From positions 62,001-126,000 of the forward strand of contig NZ_WNIJ01000003.1 in assembly GCF_009725755.1 (NCBI RefSeq): a stretch of 64,000 bases of DNA, written 5' to 3'. A program made the position numbers and the translations under genes. Every line of letters starts with the position of its first letter. Within the stretch, counting starts at the first letter, position 1. The DNA comes from Bombella sp. ESL0385 (lineage in GTDB: Bacteria > Pseudomonadota > Alphaproteobacteria > Acetobacterales > Acetobacteraceae). The notes beneath the pieces are model-generated. The model made no database searches. It was given only the letters and a program-made list of their open reading frames with translations, and was not told the DNA's origin. Below are positions 28,771-39,300 of the stretch, piece by piece.

Positions 28771-28910
28771 GCCACTTCTAATGGCCGAAGAGAGATCACC
28801 CCGCCGCGTTGAAAGCAAAAAAGCGGTTGGACGTAATCTTCCATGGCTGTCTTACACGAGCAGTCTCATTCTTACTGGTGGGGGCTTCCCTCCACCAAAA
28901 CGCCAGGAGG
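28771..28910 (+). promoter_or_regulatory. Structured metE leader with alternative Shine-Dalgarno sequestering
   Basis: Possible hairpins are GCCA/TGGC (28771-28774 with 28782-28785) and CCGC/GCGG (28804-28807 with 28823-28826). A strong one is GGTGG-GGG/CCC-T-CCACC (28877-28896). The 3' arm of the last contains CCTCC (28889-28893), fully complementary to the metE Shine-Dalgarno GGAGG (28906-28910). The two pairings exclude each other, a switch-like arrangement. No known SAM riboswitch consensus was matched. Confidence 0.45.
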
Positions 28911-28916
28911 TATGTC

Positions 28917-31247
28917 ATGACCGTACGTGTCGCCACATTGGGCTTTCCCCGTATCGGTGGTCGCCGTGAGCTAAAAAAAGCCCTTGAGAGCTTCTGGGCT
29001 GGTAACAGCAGCGAGGCTGAACTGCTCGAAACCGCCGCAGCCCTCCGTAAAGAAAATTGGACCCGCCAGAAGGAGCAAGGAGCGGATATTATCCCCTCTA
29101 ACGACTTCTCCCTTTATGACCATGTGTTAGATACCAGCGCACTTGTTGGGGCTGTGCCGGAGATTTACGGCCATAAAGGCGGCAAGGTGGACCTCACCAC
29201 CTATTTTGCCATGGCCCGTGGTCGTCAGGTCTCTGGCGAGCATCCCGCTCATGGCCAATCCCATGATTGTTCCTGCCAGCATCAACACGCAACCGATGTT
29301 CCTGCGGCGGAAATGACAAAATGGTTCGACACTAATTATCATTTTCTGGTGCCGGAGTTTAAAGCGGGGCAAAGCTTCCGCCTCTCCTCCACCAAAATTA
29401 TTGATGATTATAAAGAGGCCAAGGCCCAAGGGATTGAGACACGCCCTGTTCTGCTTGGCCCCGTTAGCTTCTTGCTCCTCGGTAAAGCGCATGGGGCTGC
29501 CTTTAATAAGCTAGACTTACTCCCAGCTTTGCTGCCTGTTTATCATGAGGTCCTCCAAGCATTGCACCAAGCCGGGGCAGAATGGGTCCAGATTGATGAG
29601 CCAACTTTAGTGCTGGACCTTGATGATGCCGCCCGTAAAGCCTTTGCTCATGCTTATCAGAGCCTGAATAAAGCAGTACCCGGCATCAAGCTCTTCCTCA
29701 CAACCTATTTCGGTGGGTTAGGCGATAACCTAGAGACTGCCCTCTCCCTGCCTGTCCAAGGCTTACATATCGACCTCGTCCGCGCTCCACAGCAACTTAA
29801 TGACGTTGTCGCAAAAGCGCGGCCGGACTTGCTGCTCTCCCTCGGTGTGATTGATGGCCGTAACATCTGGAAGGCAGACCTCTCCAAAATTATCGCACAA
29901 ATTGCCCCGATTGCGGAGAAACGGGACATCATCGTTGCACCGTCTTGCTCCTTGCTCCATACGCCCATCGACCTAGAGCGTGAAACACAGCTGGATGCAG
30001 AGGTTAAAAACTGGCTCGCCTTTGCTGTGCAGAAAATTGCCGAGCTGGCTACGATTGCCAAAGCCCTTAATCAGGGGCATGAGAGCGTAAAAGCCATCTT
30101 AGATGCCTCCGATGCTGCCGTGCAGAGCCGTAAGACCTCCACACGCATCCATAATCAGGAAGTCAAAAAACGTGCTGCTCAAAAAGATGCAAAGCTAACC
30201 CAGCGTCAATCCCCCTTCCCTACACGCCAAAAAGCGCAGGAAGACGCCCTCAAGCTGCCGCTCTTCCCCACAACGACCATCGGCTCCTTCCCGCAGACCA
30301 AAGAGGTACGCCAAGCCCGTGCCCGCCATGCGAAGAAGGAACTCTCTACACAAGATTATGTAGCCTTCCTCAAGAAGGAGACAGAATCCGCCATCAAATG
30401 GCAGGAAGAGGTTGGGTTGGATGTGCTCGTTCATGGTGAGTTTGAGCGCAACGACATGGTGCAATATTTTGGTGAGAAGCTCTCCGGCTTTGTCTTTACC
30501 AAACATGCATGGGTACAATCTTACGGCTCCCGCTATGTGCGCCCGCCCATCATCTTTGGTGATGTATCCCGCCCCGCCGCAATGACGCTAGATTGGTGGC
30601 AATATGCCCAATCTTGCTCCAAAAAGCCGGTCAAGGGCATGTTGACGGGCCCTGTCACCATCCTCAACTGGTCCTTTGTGCGTGATGACCAACCACGCTC
30701 TGAGACATGCCGTCAGATTGCCTTTGCCATCCGTGATGAAGTGCAAGACCTAGAAAAAGCCGGTTGTGGCGTCATCCAGATTGACGAAGCCGCCCTGCGC
30801 GAAGGCCTCCCCCTCCGCCGTAAAGACTGGCAACATTATCTGGATTGGGCTGTGGAGAGCTTCCGCATCACTGCCAGCGGTGTGCAGGATAAGACGCAGA
30901 TTCACACCCATATGTGCTACTCCGAGTTTAACGACATTATCGAAGCCATCGCCGCTATGGATACTGACGTTATCTCCATCGAGACAGCACGGTCCAAAAT
31001 GGAGCTGCTAGAGGCCTTTACTCACCATAAATACCCCTCTGAGATTGGGCCGGGTGTGTATGATATTCACTCCCCCCGCGTCCCCTCTGTGGAGGAAATG
31101 GTCGAGCTACTCCGTGCTGCGGAGAAGAAGGTCTCCCGCCGTCAACTTTGGGTGAACCCTGATTGCGGCCTCAAGACCCGTAATTGGGCAGAGGTCCGCC
31201 CGGCCATTGCTAACATGGTCAAAGCTGCCGAGATCCTGCGCGGTTAA
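28917..31247 (+). CDS. metE: Cobalamin-independent methionine synthase
   Basis: AGGAGG 6 nt before the ATG at 28917 fixes the start and gives 776 residues (E. coli MetE has 753). The N-terminal half begins VATLGFPRIGGRRELKKALESFWAG. The C-terminal catalytic half begins FPTTTIGSFPQTKEVR. Zinc ligands are visible in HTHMCYSEFND and NPDCGLKTRNW. A segment near residues 105-125 (around HGQSHDCSCQHQH) interrupts the conserved GRGR...EMTKWF region and is not in E. coli MetE. It methylates homocysteine using the 5-methyl-THF (polyglutamate) supplied by MetF. Confidence 0.96.
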   Translation: MTVRVATLGFPRIGGRRELKKALESFWAGNSSEAELLETAAALRKENWTRQKEQGADIIPSNDFSLYDHVLDTSALVGAVPEIYGHKGGKVDLTTYFAMARGRQVSGEHPAHGQSHDCSCQHQHATDVPAAEMTKWFDTNYHFLVPEFKAGQSFRLSSTKIIDDYKEAKAQGIETRPVLLGPVSFLLLGKAHGAAFNKLDLLPALLPVYHEVLQALHQAGAEWVQIDEPTLVLDLDDAARKAFAHAYQSLNKAVPGIKLFLTTYFGGLGDNLETALSLPVQGLHIDLVRAPQQLNDVVAKARPDLLLSLGVIDGRNIWKADLSKIIAQIAPIAEKRDIIVAPSCSLLHTPIDLERETQLDAEVKNWLAFAVQKIAELATIAKALNQGHESVKAILDASDAAVQSRKTSTRIHNQEVKKRAAQKDAKLTQRQSPFPTRQKAQEDALKLPLFPTTTIGSFPQTKEVRQARARHAKKELSTQDYVAFLKKETESAIKWQEEVGLDVLVHGEFERNDMVQYFGEKLSGFVFTKHAWVQSYGSRYVRPPIIFGDVSRPAAMTLDWWQYAQSCSKKPVKGMLTGPVTILNWSFVRDDQPRSETCRQIAFAIRDEVQDLEKAGCGVIQIDEAALREGLPLRRKDWQHYLDWAVESFRITASGVQDKTQIHTHMCYSEFNDIIEAIAAMDTDVISIETARSKMELLEAFTHHKYPSEIGPGVYDIHSPRVPSVEEMVELLRAAEKKVSRRQLWVNPDCGLKTRNWAEVRPAIANMVKAAEILRG

Positions 31248-31295
31248 CGCAGGCAGTAAGCTGAGGGAGGGGTGTCATCAACCCTCCCCCACAGC

Positions 31296-31333
31296 AAAAA
31301 GGCTCTTCCCTTTAATGGGAAAGAGCCTTTTTT
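31296..31333. terminator. Rho-independent terminator after metE, probably bidirectional
   Basis: GGCTCTTCCC pairs with GGGAAAGAGCC (one bulged A), 31301-31327, followed by T6 on the plus strand and flanked by A5 on the left. It sits between metE and the converging MliC-like gene. Confidence 0.92.
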
Positions 31334-31356
31334 AATGGACCCATCCTATAATAGAC

Positions 31357-31839
31357 TTAATGGCTTGATGTTGGCTTATCGCTTTTACCAGAAGGCACAA
31401 CATGGCAGGTAAAAGCCGTACCCTCTTTATCCTCCCGAGCGAACGTGACCTCATCGCCTTTGGACCACCAGCTATAGCGGTCTGCGACATATTTCGCGCC
31501 ATCACCAGCGACAACATTGGCAAACACCATCACCCGTCCATCCACAGGCAATATGGCAAGGGCCATAATATCCGCACTATAATATGTGACCGTAAACGGC
31601 TTTGCTGGCAGGGAAGTCCGTAAAGAGCGGACATCATCCCCGGCCTTCTCATTATCCACAGTGCAATTATAGGTCACATCCTGCCGCCCGACTGTTTCAT
31701 CCGCTGGGAGGGGGATGAGCAAATGATTCTCCCCCTTATGGGCAGGCTTTGCCATGGCCATAGAACTTACACACATGAAAGCCGCAACCCCACATAACCA
31801 TAAACGACTTTGCTGTTTCAGCATCTTACTGCACCCCAT
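31357..31839 (-). CDS. MliC-like C-type lysozyme inhibitor, exported
   Basis: A signal peptide (RLWLCGVAAFMCVSSMAMA, cut before KPAHK) precedes about 130 mature residues. The mature part has the MliC/PliC pattern: an early YNCTVDN cysteine, PFTVTYYSA, a middle AKYVADRYSWWSKGDEVTF segment, and a late TFTCHVV-like cysteine (AFTCHVV) that would close the disulfide. Family members block C-type lysozyme, useful in a host gut. No lipobox Cys follows the signal, so it is periplasmic rather than a lipoprotein. GGGAG before the ATG at 31839 supports this start, which overlaps the upstream gene by 14 bp. Confidence 0.75.
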   Translation of the reverse strand: MGCSKMLKQQSRLWLCGVAAFMCVSSMAMAKPAHKGENHLLIPLPADETVGRQDVTYNCTVDNEKAGDDVRSLRTSLPAKPFTVTYYSADIMALAILPVDGRVMVFANVVAGDGAKYVADRYSWWSKGDEVTFAREDKEGTAFTCHVVPSGKSDKPTSSH

Positions 31840-32356
31840 CAGACACAACTCCCTTTATCACTGTGCGGCGTTTACGCGCCTGACGCGCACCGGGCGGGGG
31901 CATTTGGCATGCCATAAAATACAGCCCCACAACGAAAGTCAGCTGCGATAATAAGCCCAAGCGGTCCCATAACCACATTTGTGGCTTGGCTGCCCCCACA
32001 AATAGCGAGATGGTCTCGTAGAGCAAAAACCCAAGACACACCACACGCAAGCTATACATCATCGGCCTTAGAGGGTTCATCATATTCGGCCTTACTAAGG
32101 TCTGGAACCGCTGGAAGCCAATAAACAACATGATGCTACAAAGCAGCACCAAAATAGCTTCCACACTTTCACCCAGCGTTGCCCCGTAGAGGAGTAACGG
32201 AGCTAAAAGGCAGACAACTTGTAAAAGAACAGACCCAAGCTCAAAACTGATGCCGATATTCCAAGCGGATGTTTCCTCTGGCAGACGGTCCACCAGAGGT
32301 TGAAACAGCCTATCCAAAATAAAATCATCAATCGCTTTTAGAAAATCTGCTTTCAT
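31826..32356 (-). CDS. Hypothetical inner-membrane protein (176 aa)
   Basis: The family is not recognised. GAGGGCGGA before the ATG at 32356 marks the start; a longer frame to 32479 would run over the start of the divergent M16 gene. Four hydrophobic segments are visible (VLLQVVCLLAPLLLYGA, VEAILVLLCSIMLFIGF, VVCLGFLLYETISLFVG, LLSQLTFVVGLYFMA). A basic cytoplasmic tail follows (RQARKRRTVIK). It overlaps the MliC-like gene by 14 bp and is probably cotranscribed with it. Confidence 0.75.
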   Translation of the reverse strand: MKADFLKAIDDFILDRLFQPLVDRLPEETSAWNIGISFELGSVLLQVVCLLAPLLLYGATLGESVEAILVLLCSIMLFIGFQRFQTLVRPNMMNPLRPMMYSLRVVCLGFLLYETISLFVGAAKPQMWLWDRLGLLSQLTFVVGLYFMACQMPPPGARQARKRRTVIKGVVSDGVQ

Positions 32357-32477
32357 TCCGCCCTCTTCCATTCCATGCCAGCATTGCCTAGCATAATCCC
32401 TTATAGAGATGGAGGATAATAAACCCCTCCTCTTAACGATAAGCCGCCTCTCCTTGTCATCAAAGGATATATACCTC

Positions 32478-35198
32478 ATGCCCCGGCCTACACTCTTCCG
32501 CTCTGCTTTATTAGCAGCCTCTCTCCTAGCAGGCGGCCTCCCAGCTTATGCGGCCTTTGCGCAACCGGCCCCCACCGCACCGCAGACCACACAGCAGGAT
32601 GAAGCCGGGGTCACCCGCGCGACTCTCAAAAATGGCTTGCGGGTTATCATCATCCAGAACCACCTCGCCCCTGTCGTGCAAACCATGATGAATTATGAGG
32701 TCGGCTCGGTCAATGCGCCGGCTGGCTTCCCCGGTACGGCCCATGCGCTAGAGCATATGATGTTCAATGGCTCCCAAACCTTAAGCCGGGACCAGCTTGC
32801 TACCCTCAGCGCACGATTAGGCAATAATGATAATGCCGATACAACCTCGGATGTCACCCAATATTACTTCACAGCCCCTGCAAGTGATTTAGACATTCTC
32901 CTCCGCATTGAGGCAGGGCGGATGGAAGGCCTCACCCTCAGCAAAGATGAATGGGCTCATGAGCGCGGCGCGATTGAGCAAGAAGTCTCACGCGACCTTT
33001 CCAGCCCCATTTATCGCTATATGTCGCAAGTGCGCGGCTTGCTCTATAAAGGCACACCTTATGAGGCTGATGCCCTTGGCAGCCGTCCTTCCTTCGATGC
33101 CACAACGGTTGAGCAATTACGGCAATTTTATAAAGATTGGTATGCCCCCAATAATGCCGTCCTCATCATCACGGGGGATGTTGAACCAACCCACACCTTA
33201 GCCCTTGTTGAGAAGGCCTTTGGGGCTTTGGCCGCGCGCCCTCTGCCTGCGCGCCCACAATTTACCCCCAAGCCCGTCACCCCGCATGAGCTTGCCTTGC
33301 CGACCGACCTCCCTGTGGGGTTAGTCACACGCGCCTGGCAAATGCCCGGCCAGCGTGACCCGCGCTTTGCTGCTGCCACCTTGCTGGCTGATGTACTCTC
33401 CAGCCAGCGAGGCGACCTTTTTGCCCTCGTTCCCCAAGGCAAAGCGTTAGAGACTGGCTTTTTATACGACCCAGACGCCCAAGGCGGCATTGCCACCGTC
33501 TATGCCGCCTTCCCCCAAGGGGGTGACCCAGCCCCCCTCCGGGCCCAAATGGCCGCAATTATGGAGCATTACCGCACAACGGGCCTCCCCGCAGACCTCA
33601 TCGAGGCTGCCCGGCGGCGCGAAATTGCCGCATTGGAGTTTAATGCCAACAGCATTAGCGGGCAGGCTGAAAGCTGGTCACAAGCTGTTGCCATCCAACA
33701 TCTACACAACCCACGCGATATGATCCGCGCCTTCCAAACCGTTACAAAGGCCGAGATTGATGCCCTCGCGCAGGAATGGCTAAAGCCTGACCATGCTATT
33801 AGTGCCACACTCACCCCGAGCAATTCCGGCAAGCCCTTGGCTGATAAAGGCTTTGGCGGGGCAGAATCCTTCACTAATCCTCCCAAAGAGCATGTCACCC
33901 TCCCTGATTGGGCCGAGCAAGCCCTCGCACGGCTGAGCCTGCCCCCAGCCTCACCCCAACCTTATGCGACAATCCTACCAAATGGGCTGCGGCTGATTGT
34001 TCAGCCTGAGCATGTTAGCCACACCATTGAGCTTTACGGCACAATCCGCCAGACACCCTCCTTACAACAGCCGCAGGGGAAGGATGGCGTTGCCTCTCTG
34101 ACCGATCAACTCTTCCTTTATGGCAGCACACAGCATGACCGCTTGGCCCTTGCCCGTGCGTTGGACGACATCTCGGCTGAGGAAAATGCTGGGAGCAGCT
34201 TCACCCTCAGCACATTGACGGAATCCTTCCCAGCAGGGCTGTCCCTCCTTGCGGAACATGAGCTTCACCCTGCCTTCCCAGAGGACGCCTTCCGCATCAC
34301 ACGGGAGCAAGAAGCCCGTAGCCAGAAAGGGACACTCCAATCCCCGGCCCATCATTTTGGCCGTGCGGTGCGTAAGGCCCTCGTCCCCGCTACGGACCCC
34401 ACACTCCGCGAGGCAACACCAGAGAGCATCCGCGCTCTTAGCCTTGAAGATGTCAAAAGCTACTATAAACAAGCCTACCGGCCAGACCTTACAACCATCG
34501 TCATTATTGGCGACATCACCCCAGAGGAAGCACGCCAAAAAATCATGGCCACTTTTGGGGGATGGAAGGCCGAAGGCCCCACCCCTAGACTAGACCTCCC
34601 AGCTGTTCCCCTCAGCCGGGCAAGCCAAGCCGTGGTAGCGGACCCGGGTCGCTCCCAAGACCATGTTACATTGACTGAAACATTGGGCCTGACTATCACC
34701 AACCCAGACCGTCACGCTCTTGCCGTTGGCAATACCATCCTCGGGGATGGCTTCTCCTCCCGCTTAATGCAGGACCTCCGCGTCCGCACGGGGTATGTTT
34801 ATAGTGTGGGTAGCCAGCTTAATTATAGCCGTACGCGCAGTACCATCTCCATCACCTTTGGAGCAGACCCCGCTAAAGTCTCCGCCGCCCAAGCTCTTGC
34901 ACTAAAAGACCTTGAAAGCTTGCGGACAACACCCGTCTCTGCCGATGTGCTAGACCTCGCCAAGGCCAGCTTGCTACGTAACTTCCCTATGAGCCGCGCC
35001 AGCTTTAGCTCCCTTGCTGGGCAATGGCTCTCCCTCATTGACCTCGGCCTCCCACTTGATAGCCCTGACCAAGCTGCGAAAGCTGTATATGAACTCAGTG
35101 CCGCAGATGTGCAGAAAGCTTTTGCTAAATGGGTCCGCCCGGCGGATATGGCGCGTATCATCATGGGGCCAGCCCCACACACAAAGCCGCAGCACTAA
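32478..35198 (+). CDS. M16-family zinc metallopeptidase, two-domain, exported
   Basis: From the ATG at 32478 (AAAGGA upstream) the protein has 906 residues. A signal peptide ([22 protein letters not shown]) leads it to the periplasm. The active domain has the inverted zinc motif HALEH (HxxEH) in [14 protein letters not shown], and the distal Glu in [12 protein letters not shown] second, inactive M16 domain runs from about residue 500 ([25 protein letters not shown]) to the end. Such pitrilysin-like proteases degrade peptides or process envelope proteins. The gene is divergent from the 31826-32356 membrane protein and ends at a hairpin terminator. Confidence 0.93.
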   Translation: MPRPTLFRSALLAASLLAGGLPAYAAFAQPAPTAPQTTQQDEAGVTRATLKNGLRVIIIQNHLAPVVQTMMNYEVGSVNAPAGFPGTAHALEHMMFNGSQTLSRDQLATLSARLGNNDNADTTSDVTQYYFTAPASDLDILLRIEAGRMEGLTLSKDEWAHERGAIEQEVSRDLSSPIYRYMSQVRGLLYKGTPYEADALGSRPSFDATTVEQLRQFYKDWYAPNNAVLIITGDVEPTHTLALVEKAFGALAARPLPARPQFTPKPVTPHELALPTDLPVGLVTRAWQMPGQRDPRFAAATLLADVLSSQRGDLFALVPQGKALETGFLYDPDAQGGIATVYAAFPQGGDPAPLRAQMAAIMEHYRTTGLPADLIEAARRREIAALEFNANSISGQAESWSQAVAIQHLHNPRDMIRAFQTVTKAEIDALAQEWLKPDHAISATLTPSNSGKPLADKGFGGAESFTNPPKEHVTLPDWAEQALARLSLPPASPQPYATILPNGLRLIVQPEHVSHTIELYGTIRQTPSLQQPQGKDGVASLTDQLFLYGSTQHDRLALARALDDISAEENAGSSFTLSTLTESFPAGLSLLAEHELHPAFPEDAFRITREQEARSQKGTLQSPAHHFGRAVRKALVPATDPTLREATPESIRALSLEDVKSYYKQAYRPDLTTIVIIGDITPEEARQKIMATFGGWKAEGPTPRLDLPAVPLSRASQAVVADPGRSQDHVTLTETLGLTITNPDRHALAVGNTILGDGFSSRLMQDLRVRTGYVYSVGSQLNYSRTRSTISITFGADPAKVSAAQALALKDLESLRTTPVSADVLDLAKASLLRNFPMSRASFSSLAGQWLSLIDLGLPLDSPDQAAKAVYELSAADVQKAFAKWVRPADMARIIMGPAPHTKPQH

Positions 35199-35223
35199 GC
35201 AGCCCCATAACAACCCCATAACA

Positions 35224-35252
35224 AAAAGGGCACCCCCAGCGGGTGCCCTTTC
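35224..35252. terminator. Rho-independent terminator, convergent
   Basis: GGGCACCC pairs with GGGTGCCC across a short loop (about 35228-35248). A5 lies on the left and only TTT on the right of the stem, so the stronger T-tract is on the minus strand. It separates the M16 gene from the converging glycosyltransferase cluster. Confidence 0.85.
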
Positions 35253-35281
35253 CATCGCTACTCCCTTTAGCGCAAAACAGC

Positions 35282-36310
35282 TTAAAGCAGCTTCTCCGCT
35301 TTAAGATATTCCACCGCTTGGCGGATGCGATGGCCGTAGAGATGCTCCTTCATCGTGCGCTCCTGCGCTTTTTTAGCCATCTCAAAACGTAAATCATCAT
35401 CACGCAAATACCGGCTTATAATCCGCTCAAAATCATCCCGGTTGGAGAAAACGGGAATCTCATCTGCATCATAATAGCGGCGTAATTCATAAGTCTCCTC
35501 ATGAAAGACTTGGAAGGCCCCTGCCGCTGCAGCCTCAAAGGTCCGCGGCCCTGGTGTGGAAGGGGCAATGACGAAGCGTTTATTCTCAAAATGCAGAGAC
35601 CGCCCTAGATTCAACACAAGGCGGGAGCGGCTATAAAGCTCAATAAGCTGTTGCTTTTCAATTCGTGCATCAGAAAAGCCAATCCCCATCTCGCCCCAGC
35701 CCGGCCCGATGATACGGATATTCAACTGTTGCAGTAGAGGCATCAAATTACGAATCACCTCTTTGCGTGAGCTAAACGCCACACCACAAAATAGCACATC
35801 AATCGTCTTGTCCGTATTCCGCTCCAGCGGGACATAATGCAGCTTAGGGCACGCCCCTAAAGGCAAATGAAAAACCCTATCACGCTGATAAAAATTATGC
35901 CCCCAGCGGTCGCACGAGAAGATGACGTCAAAATCATACCCGATTTGATAGCTCGCATCCTGCTCGTATGGGTCCTCTGTTGCCCAAAAGGCCGTTACCG
36001 CCCCTACATGGCGTGCCTCCCGCGCAATCTCCCCATAATAGGTACTCTCCGGCAAGTAAGAGCCCATCGCAAACACCAACGTAGGCTCCAAAGCGCGGAT
36101 AGCCGAGGCTGCTGTGACGACATTAACCGCAACAACATTCCCCTTGCCAAAGCAATCCTCCAACCCATCCATGATGGTCGCGCGCACCTGAGCATTCGCA
36201 TGGCTTTCATAGCGTCCGCCACTACAGAGCAACACTTTACGCCCTTGCGTCTCGGCAGAACCAGATGCTTGAGCTGCCTTATTTGTGGTCCGTTTCTTCG
36301 CTGCGCTCAT
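35282..36310 (-). CDS. CgeB-like glycosyltransferase (342 aa)
   Basis: The protein resembles the CgeB/Glyco_trans_1_2 family. An N-terminal Rossmann-like half contains SCDRWGHNFYQRDRVFHLPLG. The C-terminal half has VLFCGVAFSSRKEVIRNLMPLL, LYSRSRLVLNLGRSLHFENKRFVIAPSTPGPRTFEAAAAGAFQVFHE, and DEIPVFSNRDDFERIISRYLRDD, the nucleotide-sugar end of a GT-B fold. The N-terminus is basic (KKRTTNKAAQAS). It is the last gene of a three-gene minus-strand glycosylation block. Acceptor and sugar are unknown. Confidence 0.85.
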   Translation of the reverse strand: MSAAKKRTTNKAAQASGSAETQGRKVLLCSGGRYESHANAQVRATIMDGLEDCFGKGNVVAVNVVTAASAIRALEPTLVFAMGSYLPESTYYGEIAREARHVGAVTAFWATEDPYEQDASYQIGYDFDVIFSCDRWGHNFYQRDRVFHLPLGACPKLHYVPLERNTDKTIDVLFCGVAFSSRKEVIRNLMPLLQQLNIRIIGPGWGEMGIGFSDARIEKQQLIELYSRSRLVLNLGRSLHFENKRFVIAPSTPGPRTFEAAAAGAFQVFHEETYELRRYYDADEIPVFSNRDDFERIISRYLRDDDLRFEMAKKAQERTMKEHLYGHRIRQAVEYLKAEKLL

Positions 36311-36343
36311 TGCAATTCCTACTTTCTCGCTCTCTCTGCCCTA

Positions 36344-39300
36344 TTAGCCCAAGGAGGCTTGCACAATATGTTGTAACGCCTGCCGGAAATGCTCCGGGTC
36401 TGTATCCTTCTGAACAGCCTTTAAAGCAGAATGACGAAGCCGCTGCCATAATGCCTCATCATTATATAGCCGTTCTACCGCCACTGCGAAGGCCATAGGC
36501 TCATCAGCAGGAACGCTCAAAAGGCTTTCCTCCGTTTGCCAGCCGACCTCCTCCCGCAGCAAGTCCGTCACTACCATCGGCAACCCCCGTGCAGCCGCTT
36601 CCTGCACTTTAAACGGCAGCCCCCCCGCAAAGCGGGTTGGTGCAACAAAAACCCGGTATGTGTCAAAAAGGGCGGTTAAGTCCTCCACAGGGCCTATAAT
36701 TTCCACACGCGGATGCTGCCCTAACGCCGTCATATCAACAGAGGGGTGAACATAGCCTGCTATATGCAAACACACATCCTCTGGCAAAGCCTTTAGATGC
36801 GGCAAAACCTCCTCTACAAACCACGTCATACTATCATAATTAGGCGACTGCTCACTATGGAACGCCCCTAAAAAGAGAATATCCCGCCGCTCCGCATAGG
36901 GCCGTGGCGTTGGCGCAACCTCCATGCTATGGCCAAGCACCATCACATTGCCATAACCTGCACGGCGAATCAGCTCCGCATCATGCTCTGTAACGGCAAT
37001 AATTTGCTGGCAGTAATGGGCACTTTGCAATTCCTCCGTTAAGAGAGCATCCAAAGCTCGCTCATACTCCTCACCCTTAACAGGTGCCGCAGGCGTTCCA
37101 TCAGGCAAAAGGCCCGTCACCGCCTGTTGCAACAATGTTCTTGGGGCCGCTACAACCTCTGTATCCAACACAGAGCCACAATGAGGTAAAAACCGGCTCG
37201 CTTCATTTAATACTGGCAATAGGCGCGCCATATTATGAGTCCGCCCCACCCACAGCAAATCATAATAACCCGCACGCTCCTCCAAGAAAGCTGGCAAGGT
37301 GGACATATCATGATCAAAGGCTAGCTCTACCTCCTCTGGGAAGTCCCGATAAAGCAAAAAGGCGGGCAGTTGCTCGCGCATTACGGGGAAGACCGTCACA
37401 TGATAATCCAACGCTACTAACGCACGCACGATATCATTAGAACGCACATAACCTGAGCCAAGCCCCCGCAAGGGGATTCGATCCTCTATCAAAAGCACAC
37501 GCTGCCGATCCGGCCTGCGCCGCTCCCGCCCTAAAAGAGCATTGCGAATATGCCGAGGCTGTTGATGACGCAGGAACTCCAGATGTTGCTGGGCAAAGAC
37601 CTTCCAATGCCGTTGGATCAAACTATGCGACCCACTCTGGCCAGAACTCCCAAACTCCAAATGCTCAACCATCGCCAATGGCTCATACACAATCCGCGCC
37701 CCAATTTTTTGGAGACGAACGCATAAATCCGTATCCTCAAAATAAGCAGGCCAATAGCGCGTATCATACCCCCCTAAACGGCGCAGCAACCCCGCCTTAA
37801 CCAGCAAAAACGCTGCCGAGCCATAATCAACATCCCGCGTAAAGCTAGCCTCTGGGATATTCGGGTCATCCTGCCTGCGGTACCCATATGTCGCACCATC
37901 CCGCCAAATGATAGACCCTGCCTCTTGCAGCTGCATATTCGTCCGCACAAGCCGCGCTGCCACAGCCCCCGTTGTCTCCGCACGATAAAGCCGCCTCAGA
38001 GCGTGATGCAACGCATCTGGGTACAAACGAACATCATTATTAAGATATAAAACCGCCGGGGCTGTGACATGAGCCAAGGCTTCATTACACCCCAACAAAT
38101 ACCCAATATTGACCTTGTGGCGCAGAATGATAGCCCCTTCCACAAGCGTCTCTAAGCCCGTTGTTTCATCACAAGAGCCAGAATCCACAAGGATAAGCTC
38201 TATCGCCCCATCATAATTCCCCCGCAAAGAGGCAAGAGCCTGAAGTGTAAGGTCTATCTGGTCATGCACCACCATGATGACGCTGACCTCCGGCATCCCC
38301 CACACACGGAAATCCAACTTCTGACGTGCTAGGAGAGGCAATGCTAGCGCAGCATCATCACGAAAAAGCTGACGTGTTTGGTCCTCCAACACTGCGGGGT
38401 CATCTATCCCCGCCGGTGTAGCATGACCATGTTTCTCCGCCACAAAACGAGCAAAGGGGCTCTCAAAGACCCCACCATCGCAATCAAACCATACAAGCGG
38501 GCATTGCTTATAGCGATGAAGGTCCACCCCTTTTGCAGGGCTGCGCCCCTCATGCGCGCCAAAACGCACAAAATGCTCGTAGCCATTACGCAAACCATCC
38601 CCCCCTAAAGAGGGCAGAATATCGGGCGATGTCTCGCGGTAATAAGCCTCATCAAACCACGGGGAGGGATTAAACGCTTCCGGTGTGGGGTTTGTGAGAT
38701 AATGATGCAACGCATTACTATACTCCCCCGCTGCAATCGCCTCTTGCACCTCTGGGTAGGTTTGTAGATACCAAGGGGCATCAAAATACCATGAAGCTGG
38801 AGCGGCATCAGCAATATGAGAGGGTAAAACCAGCCATGAGGCTAATAACCCTTCTGGGCCAAACCATGCCTCATAACGGCGCGCCATAGCCCGCAAGAGA
38901 CGGACATCACAAAACGGCCCCGCCTTAAAGCCATGCTGCTCCCCATAAGAGAGGTAATGATCATACCCGTTATAAAAGCCCTGCTCGGCAAGGTAATGAC
39001 CCGTTAACGCGACATAACGGCGGCGATAGGCAGCTTCATCAAACAACCAATGTGGGGAGCATCGCTTATAGCCACCAGCACAATAGTGAGCAAACCCGGA
39101 TGGCCAACGCCGCTCCAACAGACCACGGCGAACCTCCGGGTAAGCCTGCCTGTACCACATCTCATCAAAATACCGATTAGGAGAATGGCCCCGATGGCAG
39201 CCTATTTCCTCATAAAAACGCTGCACATCATCATAGCCATGCTGAGCCATAAGCTCAGCCACATCGGGGTAGCGTAACCTATACCAGTCGCTCTCAAACC

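Noticed and set aside
28756-28916. Known SAM riboswitch (SAM-II or SAM/SAH type) before metE
   Set aside because: Some pieces look superficially similar, but the consensus stems and pseudoknot could not be laid out. Kept only as an unassigned structured leader.
34062-34538. 158-residue minus-strand frame inside the M16 gene
   Set aside because: Antisense shadow; the plus-strand M16 domain is continuous and conserved through it.
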